Both the position numbers and the translations under genes were made by a program. Positions 9,004 through 15,676 of a stretch of DNA of 43,800 bases are shown here, in pieces. Source of the stretch: Actinomycetes bacterium (GTDB lineage Bacteria; Actinomycetota; Acidimicrobiia; Acidimicrobiales; RAAP-2). The DNA is taken from the NCBI GenBank assembly GCA_021810205.1, contig JAJZJC010000018.1, positions 1 through 43,800 on the forward strand, given 5' to 3'. The notes under the pieces were generated by a model. That model was not told the origin of the DNA. It saw only the letters and a program-made list of their open reading frames with translations, and did no database searches. Within the stretch, counting starts at the first letter, position 1; every line of letters begins with the position of its first letter.

Positions 9004-10158
9004 GTGCCGTGGGGGCCCCTCGAAGACGATCCGGACGACGCGGCGGAAGGGTCTCGTGGATGGATCCCGCCCGAGGCTCGCACATGGCGTCATCCCTCCG
9101 AGCTGCACAGCGCTCAGATGGCGCAGATGGCGATCGCGTACAGCACCCGGCCGGGTTGGCGCCGCGGGGCGACCATCCTCGTCGGCACCGCAGCGTCGCT
9201 GGCGATCGCGATCGGCGCCGCACTGCTCGCGAGCACCGGGGCAACGCCGGCGACGTCCACGCTCACGACGATGTCCGTGCGCGCCGCAGTGACGCCATGC
9301 TGCACGCTCACGACGACCGCCACGCGCGACGCCGAGGCCGCGGTGGTATCGCTCGAGCCGGCCTCCGCGCACTCGGTGAGGACCATCGGCTGCGGTGTCG
9401 TCGTCGGTGATGGGCTCGTCGCGACGACCGAGCGTGCGCTGCGCGGCGCCCGGCGTGTCCGGATCGTGAGCGCGACGGGGCGGTCGCTCGACGCCGCGAT
9501 CGTCGCCACCGACCCCGCGTCGGGCATCGCCCTCCTGCGCACCTCGGGCACACTGCCGGCGACTCCCGCGGTCAGCGGGAGCGGCGGCGTTCCGGGATCA
9601 TCGGCCCTTGCGATCACCATGCGCGCCGCCAGGAAGGGTGCGGTCCCTCGCCCGGTGTGGACCTCGGGGACGATCGTCGCCGTCGGCATGCCGGCCCCGG
9701 GGAACGCGGGCCCAGACATGGGCCAGATCACCGTGCGCGGGTCCTCCCTCCCTGCGATCCAAGGCGAGCCGCTGGTCGACACCCACGGCCACGTCCTCGG
9801 GATCCTCGACGGCGCGCAGGGCACCACCCGCTGGTTCCTGCCCATGTCGCTCGTGACCGGCGTCAGCCTCGACCTCGAGACGATGGGCAAGGTACGCCAC
9901 GGCTGGCTGGGCGTGACCGACACCACAGCCCCGAGCGGCCCGGGCGCCCAGATCCTCTCGGTGGTGCCGCACGGCGCGGCCGCGGGGGTGCTGCACCCCG
10001 GCGACGTCATCGTGCGGGTGGACGGCATCCGCACGACCTCGAGCGCGCAGCTGCGCTCGATGCTCTACGTCATGGCCCCAGGCACCAAGGTGTCGCTCGA
10101 GCTGCAGCGCAACGGTCACCGTCGCACAGTGGTCGTACAGCTCCAGCCGTCGCCGTAG
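9004..10158 (+). CDS. HtrA-like membrane protein with PDZ domain; catalytic triad lost
   Basis: A 384-residue protein with a cytoplasmic N-terminus (WRHPSEL) and one transmembrane helix near residues 55-75 (ATILVGTAASLAIAIGAALLA). A degenerate trypsin-like domain and a C-terminal PDZ domain (about 295-380; HGWLGVTDT ... GAAAGVLHPGDVIVRVDG) follow. Aligned by eye with HtrA/DegP proteases, all three catalytic positions are changed. The His segment reads LVATTERAL, with Arg where TNxHVV has His. The Asp segment reads DPASGIALLR, with Gly in place of Asp. The GNSGGPLV segment reads AIQGEPLVD, without the Ser. It is therefore probably a non-proteolytic sensor or scaffold rather than an active protease. 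GTG 9004 is the start; the zincin-like gene follows nine bases after the stop. Confidence 0.83.
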   Translation: MPWGPLEDDPDDAAEGSRGWIPPEARTWRHPSELHSAQMAQMAIAYSTRPGWRRGATILVGTAASLAIAIGAALLASTGATPATSTLTTMSVRAAVTPCCTLTTTATRDAEAAVVSLEPASAHSVRTIGCGVVVGDGLVATTERALRGARRVRIVSATGRSLDAAIVATDPASGIALLRTSGTLPATPAVSGSGGVPGSSALAITMRAARKGAVPRPVWTSGTIVAVGMPAPGNAGPDMGQITVRGSSLPAIQGEPLVDTHGHVLGILDGAQGTTRWFLPMSLVTGVSLDLETMGKVRHGWLGVTDTTAPSGPGAQILSVVPHGAAAGVLHPGDVIVRVDGIRTTSSAQLRSMLYVMAPGTKVSLELQRNGHRRTVVVQLQPSP

Positions 10159-10167
10159 CATGCACTT

Positions 10168-11340
10168 GTGGCAATGAACGACCCGTTCCAGGGTCTTCTC
10201 CAAGACCTCCTCAAGGTCATCGGTGGCGCGCAGAGCGGCGGCAGGGCATGGCTCGACGCGGCACGCTCGCTGGCCCAGGGCGTGGCGACCGACGGCCAGC
10301 CCGAGCAGAACCCCGATCCGCTGACACGGATCCGCTTCGAGGAGCTCGGCCACATCGCGGAGCTCCACGTGGCGAACGCCACGGGACTCCCCTTCGACCG
10401 GCCGCCGGTGTTCGTGCCCGTGGGTCCGGGGGCGTGGGCGCAACGGACGCTCGACGCCTGGGCACCGACGCTCCAGCGCATGGTGGACTCCCAGCGCCGA
10501 TCCCCGGCGCCGCCGATCGGCCTCGACGATGCCGGGACCGACGGGGGCATGGAAGAGCTGCTCGAAAAGTTCGCGAGCACCCTCGGCCCCGTGCTCCTCG
10601 GGATGCAGTTCGGTTCGGCGGCAGGCCACCTCGCGCAGCGCGCGCTCGGGCAGTACGCGCTGCCCCTCCCCTGGCCGTCATCCACCGAGATCCTCGTCGT
10701 GCCGGGCAACGTGGCCCGCTTCGCCGAAGAATGGAGCCTCTCCGCCGAAGAGACGCGCCTGTGGGTGTGCATCAGGGAGCTGACCACGCACGCCGTCTTG
10801 AGCCGCCCTCACGTCGCCGCACGAGTGCGGGAGCTCGTGGACGCGATCACCCTCGACATGGTGGCCACCCACCAGGGGCTCGCCGAGCGACTGGGCGGCC
10901 AGGCCGGCGACCCCGAGGCCCTCCAGCGTATCCTCTCGGACCCCGAGGCCCTGCTCGCCGACCTGCTCTCGCCTGGGCAGCGACGCAGCTCCGACGAGCT
11001 GGTGGCGCTCACCACCGTGAGCGCGGCGTACGTCGACCACGTGACGGGCCAGCTGGCCGCTACGCTCACCGGTGCTGCCGGCACGCTCGGCGAAGCCTGG
11101 TACCGCTACCGCATCGAAGAGGCCGCCTCCGAGCAGGCTGCTGGCGCGCTCTTCGGCCTCGACCTCACCCGGACGCAGGTCGACCGCGGCACCGCCTTCA
11201 TCCGTGGCGTGGTCGAGCGGGCGGGCGAAGAGGCGCTCAGCGGCCTGTGGACCGTGCCTCGACAGCTGCCGACGCCCGCCGAAGTCGACGCACCGGGCCT
11301 CTGGCTCGAGCGCATCTCGCTCCCAGAGCTCCCCGAGTAG
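10168..11340 (+). CDS. Zincin-like predicted hydrolase (DUF2342-type)
   Basis: A 390-residue protein resembling the actinobacterial 'zinc-dependent metalloprotease/putative hydrolase' family (DUF2342; I recall TIGR03624 for this branch). Family-like features are DPFQGLLQDLLKVI at the N-terminus, LLGMQFGSAAGHLAQRALGQYALPLP near 150, and EILVVPGNVARFAEEWSL before the putative metal site. At that site WVCIRELTTHAVLSRPHV replaces a canonical HExxH: the first His is Arg and the second His is one residue further on. Catalysis by the classical zincin mechanism is therefore doubtful. The start is GTG 10168, with ATG 10174 as an alternative two codons later. It sits directly behind the HtrA-like gene and probably shares its transcript. 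Confidence 0.8.
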   Translation: MAMNDPFQGLLQDLLKVIGGAQSGGRAWLDAARSLAQGVATDGQPEQNPDPLTRIRFEELGHIAELHVANATGLPFDRPPVFVPVGPGAWAQRTLDAWAPTLQRMVDSQRRSPAPPIGLDDAGTDGGMEELLEKFASTLGPVLLGMQFGSAAGHLAQRALGQYALPLPWPSSTEILVVPGNVARFAEEWSLSAEETRLWVCIRELTTHAVLSRPHVAARVRELVDAITLDMVATHQGLAERLGGQAGDPEALQRILSDPEALLADLLSPGQRRSSDELVALTTVSAAYVDHVTGQLAATLTGAAGTLGEAWYRYRIEEAASEQAAGALFGLDLTRTQVDRGTAFIRGVVERAGEEALSGLWTVPRQLPTPAEVDAPGLWLERISLPELPE

Positions 11341-11360
11341 CACCCTGAAAGAGACGGGCT

Positions 11361-11393
11361 GGCCGCCAAGACGGGCAGCGCTACGTGGCGGCC
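11361..11393. terminator. Stem-loop between convergent genes
   Basis: A perfect 8-bp inverted repeat, GGCCGCCA (11361-11368) / TGGCGGCC (11386-11393), lies just after the zincin-like gene and spans the stop of the convergent small gene. There is no T-tract. A bidirectional terminator is inferred from placement only. Confidence 0.35.
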
Positions 11394-11761
11394 CCGGCCC
11401 CGCGGTCACCCTGCGGCGTGCGGGTGGTATGGCCGGATGCAGCAGGGGGCTCGAGACGGTCACCTGCCGGCACGCCGGCGGTCTCCGCGACCTCGGTCTC
11501 CTCGGTGAACCCGAGGTCCCACTCGAGCGCGAGGTTCTCTCGCTCGGCATCGCGCACCACGCGCTCACGGTTGCGGCGGAACTGCGGGTCGTGCGGCGGC
11601 AGCAGCACGAGCCGAGCGAGCACGCGGTCCCTGAAGGCGTCGATCACCTCGGGCTCGCCGTAGTCGGACTGCACCTCCCAGTGCGGCGCCACCGGCCCCA
11701 GGTAGACGACGCGGACGTGTCCGATCGGTTCGGCGGCCTGCTCGGTGCTCGGTTCATCCAT
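11381..11761 (-). CDS. Conserved hypothetical protein
   Basis: A 126-residue protein without a recognised domain. The N-terminal 80 residues look folded and conserved in style: HVRVVYLGPVAPHWEVQSDYG, then VIDAFRDRVLARLVLLPPHDPQFRRNRERV. The C-terminal 40 residues are Ala/Gly/Thr-rich and probably disordered. There is no signal peptide or membrane helix. It is convergent with the zincin-like gene and divergent from the first whiB. The dense aromatic and charged N-terminal part argues for a real gene rather than a shadow. Function unknown. Confidence 0.7.
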   Translation of the reverse strand: MDEPSTEQAAEPIGHVRVVYLGPVAPHWEVQSDYGEPEVIDAFRDRVLARLVLLPPHDPQFRRNRERVVRDAERENLALEWDLGFTEETEVAETAGVPAGDRLEPPAASGHTTRTPQGDRGAGAAT

Positions 11762-11929
11762 ACACCCAGCGTAACCGCTGCATCGTCCACGCCGAAGAGG
11801 CGTGCGCGTGCCGTTGGCGAAGGGCGCGTCGGGGGTTCGCGGCGATCTACGCGTTCACCAGGGGCGCGCGGTCGCGCCCGCCGGAGAGCCGCTGTGCGGA
11901 TGCGCCACATAAATGGTTCATGAGGATCT

Positions 11930-11958
11930 GTGTCAATTCCGTTGCATGGGGCTACACT
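11930..11958 (+). promoter_or_regulatory. Candidate sigma-70-type promoter of whiB
   Basis: GTGTCA (-35-like, 11930-11935) and TACACT (-10-like, 11953-11958) are separated by 17 bp and precede the whiB start by 29 bases. Each hexamer matches four of six consensus positions. The surrounding sequence is locally AT-richer than the rest of the window. Confidence 0.35.
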
Positions 11959-11987
11959 CGAATCTGCGACAAGGGGGCATTGACGCC

Positions 11988-12236
11988 ATGAACACCGACT
12001 GGATGGCCGAGGGCAAGTGCAGGGACCTGCCGCCTGCCGTCTTCTTCCCGAACGACGGCTTGGGTGTCCAGGCCGCGCAGCGCATCTGCGCCGAGTGCCG
12101 CGTCGCCGAGACATGTCTCGAGTACGCGCTGGCCAATCGCATCGACCACGGGGTCTGGGGGGGCCGATCCGAGCGCGAGCGACGTCGGATCCTGCGCCGT
12201 CGGCGCACCCCGGCCACTGCAGCCCAGAGCGTCTGA
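11988..12236 (+). CDS. WhiB-family Fe-S transcriptional regulator
   Basis: An 82-residue WhiB-like protein. The four cluster-ligand cysteines are visible: one in EGKCRDLPP, then a C-x2-C-x5-C set in RICAECRVAETCLEYAL. The family Trp/Gly turn (GVWGGRSERERR) and a basic C-terminal tail (RRILRRRRTP) for DNA contact follow. WhiB proteins bind sigma factor region 4 and act as redox-responsive transcription factors. ATG 11988 is chosen because of the AAGGGGG Shine-Dalgarno about ten bases upstream; the frame runs open further but without family sequence. Which WhiB paralogue this is cannot be fixed by eye. Confidence 0.93.
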   Translation: MNTDWMAEGKCRDLPPAVFFPNDGLGVQAAQRICAECRVAETCLEYALANRIDHGVWGGRSERERRRILRRRRTPATAAQSV

Positions 12237-12267
12237 CGCCGGTCGCGACGTACCGCAGGGACCCGCG

Positions 12268-13167
12268 CTGCCGCTTCTCGAGTGCGTCGTCAACGTCAGC
12301 GAAGGGCGTGACCAGGCCATCCTCGGCGCTTTGGCCGTCGCGTGCGGCGAGCGCCTCCTCGACGTCCACGCGGATCCCGACCACCACCGGGCCGTCTACA
12401 CGCTGGCCGGCGACCCCGACGACGTCGAGGACGCCGCCCGAGAGCTCGCCCGCGCGGCGGTCGCGTCGCTCGACCTGAGGGGCCACGACGGCCGTCACCC
12501 TCGCATCGGCGTGGTCGACGTCGTTCCGTTCGTGCCGTTCCCTCCTCCCGGCGCTCCCGGCGCGCCCGAACCCCTCGGTGCCGGCGACCTCGCGCGCGCC
12601 GTCGGCGCGCGCGACCGGTTCGCAGCGTGGGCGTCCGACGAGCTCGAGCTGCCCTGCTTCCTCTACGGCCCGCTCGCGGACGGCTCCTCACGCACCCTTC
12701 CCGAGATCCGCCGCCAGGCGTTCACCTCGCTCGCACCCGACACCGGGCCGCCCAGGCCGCACCCGACCGCAGGGGCGAGCGCGGTCGGCGCACGCCCGGT
12801 GCTGATCGCCTACAACCTGTGGGTGCAAGGCGCGGACGTGACGTTCGTGCGCCGCCTGGCTGCATCGCTGCGCGGCCCGGGTGTCCGCACGCTCGGGCTC
12901 GACCTGGCCCAGGGGATCCAGCTGTCGTGCAACCTGATCGACCCCTTCGACGTCGGGCCCGCACAGCTCTACGACGCGGCCGCCGCGGTGCTCGAGTCGG
13001 TCGGCGCACGGGTGGCAGGCGCCGAGCTCGTGGGCCTGCTGCCGGCAGCCGTCCTCGGCGCGATCCCCGAGCGGCGATGGGGCGAGCTCGGGCTCTCGGC
13101 AGACCGGACGGTCGAGTCGCGCCTCGCCGCGGCGACCGGGCAGACCGCGCCTCCCGCGGGCGCCTGA
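12268..13167 (+). CDS. Glutamate formimidoyltransferase (FtcD N-domain type), probable CTG start
   Basis: A 299-residue protein matching the formimidoyltransferase domain that transfers formimino groups between glutamate and tetrahydrofolate in histidine breakdown. The start region LLECVVNVSEGRD is diagnostic, as are DADPDHHRAVYTLAG and GHDGRHPRIGVVDVVPFVP, which contains the His region of the active site. The cyclodeaminase domain found in bifunctional FtcD is absent, which is common in bacteria. Between the end of whiB and the conserved N-terminus there is no in-frame ATG, GTG or TTG. CTG 12268 gives exactly the expected N-terminus and has AGGGA six bases upstream. The only GTG (12064) lies deep inside whiB. 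No other histidine-degradation gene is seen nearby. Confidence 0.87.
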   Translation: MPLLECVVNVSEGRDQAILGALAVACGERLLDVHADPDHHRAVYTLAGDPDDVEDAARELARAAVASLDLRGHDGRHPRIGVVDVVPFVPFPPPGAPGAPEPLGAGDLARAVGARDRFAAWASDELELPCFLYGPLADGSSRTLPEIRRQAFTSLAPDTGPPRPHPTAGASAVGARPVLIAYNLWVQGADVTFVRRLAASLRGPGVRTLGLDLAQGIQLSCNLIDPFDVGPAQLYDAAAAVLESVGARVAGAELVGLLPAAVLGAIPERRWGELGLSADRTVESRLAAATGQTAPPAGA

Positions 13168-13196
13168 GCTTGCGGGCCCGTACCCGCTCGGCTCAG
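13164..13196. terminator. Bidirectional terminator-like palindrome covering both stop codons
   Basis: The outer stem CTGAGC (13164-13169) / GCTCAG (13191-13196) encloses an inner stem GCGGG (13172-13176) / CCCGC (13183-13187) with a 6-nt loop. The palindrome includes the stop codons of the convergent ftcD-like gene (13165-13167) and whiB2-like gene (13193-13195). There is no T-tract on either strand. Confidence 0.5.
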
Positions 13197-13474
13197 CCGA
13201 CGGCGGTCTCGGCACGACGCTGCATGGCGCGGGCGCGCCGCACACGTCGCCGCTCGCGCTCGCTCATGCCGCCCCAGATGCCGAACTTCTCGCCGTTGGC
13301 CAGCGCGTACTCGAGGCAGTCCTCTCGCACGACGCACCCTCGACAGACTTCCTTCGCCTCCCTCGTGGACGCGCCTCGCTCTGGAAAGAACAGGTCCGGG
13401 TCCACTCCCATGCAGTTGGCTTGTGCTTGCCAGCTGCGCTCCTGGCGACCGTAGAGCAACGTCACGAGGTCCAC
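13193..13474 (-). CDS. whiB2: WhiB-family regulator, WhiB2/WhmD-like
   Basis: A 93-residue WhiB protein most like WhiB2/WhmD, which controls septation in actinobacteria. The cluster cysteines are at QANCMGVDPDLFFPE and in VCRGCVVREDCLEYALAN (C-x2-C-x5-C). Diagnostic strings are FFPERGASTREAKEVC and EKFGIWGGMSERERRRVRRAR. GTG 13474 is preferred over the first GTG (13495): a strong GGGGAGG Shine-Dalgarno sits seven bases before 13474, inside what would otherwise be codons. It is convergent with the ftcD-like gene. A perfect 16-bp palindrome lies about 33 bases upstream of the start and may be its operator. The assignment to WhiB2 rests on motif similarity only. Confidence 0.9.
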   Translation of the reverse strand: MDLVTLLYGRQERSWQAQANCMGVDPDLFFPERGASTREAKEVCRGCVVREDCLEYALANGEKFGIWGGMSERERRRVRRARAMQRRAETAVG

Positions 13475-13506
13475 AGGCTCGCCTCCCCTCGCCACCTTTG
13501 TGGCAC

Positions 13507-13522
13507 CGTTGTAATTACAACG
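13507..13522 (-). promoter_or_regulatory. Perfect 16-bp palindrome upstream of whiB2-like gene
   Basis: cgttgtaattacaacg is a perfect, AT-rich inverted repeat in a GC-rich background. On the minus strand it contains TGTAAT, a five-of-six match to a -10 hexamer. A bound repressor would overlap the promoter. The regulator is unknown. Confidence 0.5.
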
Positions 13523-13645
13523 ATGTCATACTGATCGGACGAATGCAAGGGCGCGGCGGTCGACTCGGCAGTGCCGACCCACGGCCGCGTGCCGTCGCAC
13601 CGGCACCGCTCCATGGCGCCCCCTCCCGTGACTGACCGGCGACGC

Positions 13646-15649
13646 TCAGCCGGCGTGACGGAGCGTACGCCGATGACGCAGGAAGTCAACCAGCACGTAC
13701 CCTCCGAGCGCGTCGGGGCTGGTCGAGAACGTGCGGCCGCCGTTCACGCGAGCGATCTGCTCGACGAAGGGGAACATGGTCCGCTCGACGTCGAGGGCGA
13801 AGACGTTGATGGTGATGCCCATGCGCGTACAGCGCACGACCTCGGCCATCGTGCGCCGGAGGGTCTCGGAGTCGGGCGGGTAGTTGAAGAACACCTCGCC
13901 GTCGGGCTCGACGTGCGCGGTCGGCTCGCCGTCGGTCACGACGATGATCTGCTTCGTGCCGTGCTGGTGCGCGAGCATCGTGCGGGCAACGAGCAACGCG
14001 TGCTGCAGGTTCGTGCCGTAGACGTAGTCCCACATCGCGGTGGGGAGCTCCTCGGGCTTGATCTCGCGGGCGACCTCCGAGAAGCCCACGATGCCGAGGT
14101 AGTCGCGCGGGAAGCGCGTCGAGATCAGCGCGTGCAGCGCCAGCGCCATCTTCTTCGCGGGCACGAAGTTGTCTCGCATGGGCATCGACATCGATAGGTC
14201 GACCGCGAGCACCGTCGCCGCGCGACTGAGCGCCTCGGTCTCGACGATCTCGAAATCGGAGGCATCGAGGCGCACGGGTACTCCGGCACCCGCGCGCCGC
14301 AACGCGTGGTGCACGGTGCGGCCGAGATCCAAGGTGAACGGATCGCCATACTCGTACGGCCTGGTCGTCTCCTCCCGGTCGTGACCGCTGCCCACCGTCG
14401 TCGCCTGGTGATCGCCCAGGTGGTCGCGACGCAGCTGAGAGAACACGTCGCCGAGCGCGCGCTGACCGAGACGGCGGACGCCCGCAGGCGTGAGCTCGGT
14501 CCGGGCGCCGTGGTGCTCGATGAGACCGGCCTCCTCGAGATCCCGAGCCAGGCGTGCAAGGCGCTCGAGCGAGCGGGCGACGTCGTCACCGACGAGCGCG
14601 CGCACCTCGTCGAGGTCGATCTCGCCGAGCGCGCTCGGTGAGCTGGCCGCGCGCAGCACGTCCTCGGCGCGCTCGATCGCGCTCGCCTGCTGGGCGAGGT
14701 CCGTCACCTCACCCAACCCGAGCGGCACGCCGCCTGCGAACCGGTGCCGGCCGTGCCAGTCGGCCTCGGGCACCACTCGGCGAAGGTTCTGCGCGAGGCG
14801 CTCGACTTGCCAGCGAAGGTCGAGATCTTCGAGCAGAGACTCGGCGATCGAACGGAGCTCGGCGCGCTGCCCTGTCGACATCGACCGCCACATCGTCTCG
14901 GCTGCCGCCAGCCGGTCCGCCAGCTGGGACAGCAGCTCGTCGAGGGACGCCGCCCCTCCGAAGAGATCGCCGAATTCCTCCATGAACTGCTCGAAGGTCG
15001 GGTCCAGGGGAGCGCCGCGCTCGCGCTGCTCGAGCATGCGGTTCAGCTGGTCGAACGCCCTGCGCACCCGCTCGAGCTGCGCGGGGTCGGCGCTCGACAT
15101 CGCACCGGCCATGTCGGAGAAGTAGGCGTCGGTCACCTCCCTTCGCAGCCGCTCGACGAGATCGTCGAGGTGGGCACGCGCCTCGGAAGAGACGAAGTCG
15201 TGACCCTGGAGGGCACGCAGGCGGCCGGCGACGTCATCTGGCAAGAGATCGAGCGAGATCCGCCGCTCCGCTGCGGACCCTGCGGTGAGCTGCGCCCGGC
15301 GGGCATCGCCCGAACGGCGCGCCGCGTCCTCGAGGGCGTCGATGCCCTGGTGCTCCTCGCGCACGATCTCGCCGAGCTCCTCGGCCACGCGCGCCAGCCG
15401 GCCGTCGGGGTCGCCGCGCGACAAGAGCTCTGCGCGCCGGTGGCGCATGCGCTCGAGCATCTCGCGCAGCCCCATCACCCGCTCCCCTGACGGCGTCCGC
15501 ATCCCGATGCGCATCAACCGGCGCATGGCCGCGTCGAGGTCGCCGCCGGCGAGCAGCTCGTCGGTCAGCTGGGCGAGGGCCTCGTCGGGATCGAGATCGC
15601 TCGAATCCTGAGTCCCGTCCCAGGCCGAGTAGTCGTAGCGCGCCGTCAC
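13646..15649 (-). CDS. VWA-domain protein partnered with AAA ATPase
   Basis: A 667-residue cytoplasmic protein. Residues 1-400 are helical and charge-rich, with many Asp/Glu/Arg heptads and LEQRERG-type segments. The C-terminal 230 residues are a von Willebrand A domain. Its metal-ion-dependent adhesion site shows DLSMSMP (DxSxS), a downstream Thr region (YGTNLQHALL) and VTDGEPTAH. Proteins of this layout are encoded next to MoxR/Mg-chelatase-like ATPases and are thought to act with them as chaperone or metal-insertion pairs. The ATPase gene ends 27 bases upstream. The start is GTG 15649. There is no membrane segment. The actual substrate is unknown; chlorophyll synthesis is not suggested by anything else here. 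Confidence 0.87.
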   Translation of the reverse strand: MTARYDYSAWDGTQDSSDLDPDEALAQLTDELLAGGDLDAAMRRLMRIGMRTPSGERVMGLREMLERMRHRRAELLSRGDPDGRLARVAEELGEIVREEHQGIDALEDAARRSGDARRAQLTAGSAAERRISLDLLPDDVAGRLRALQGHDFVSSEARAHLDDLVERLRREVTDAYFSDMAGAMSSADPAQLERVRRAFDQLNRMLEQRERGAPLDPTFEQFMEEFGDLFGGAASLDELLSQLADRLAAAETMWRSMSTGQRAELRSIAESLLEDLDLRWQVERLAQNLRRVVPEADWHGRHRFAGGVPLGLGEVTDLAQQASAIERAEDVLRAASSPSALGEIDLDEVRALVGDDVARSLERLARLARDLEEAGLIEHHGARTELTPAGVRRLGQRALGDVFSQLRRDHLGDHQATTVGSGHDREETTRPYEYGDPFTLDLGRTVHHALRRAGAGVPVRLDASDFEIVETEALSRAATVLAVDLSMSMPMRDNFVPAKKMALALHALISTRFPRDYLGIVGFSEVAREIKPEELPTAMWDYVYGTNLQHALLVARTMLAHQHGTKQIIVVTDGEPTAHVEPDGEVFFNYPPDSETLRRTMAEVVRCTRMGITINVFALDVERTMFPFVEQIARVNGGRTFSTSPDALGGYVLVDFLRHRRTLRHAG

Positions 15650-15676
15650 CGCGGGCTCACACCGTGCCCACGGTGC

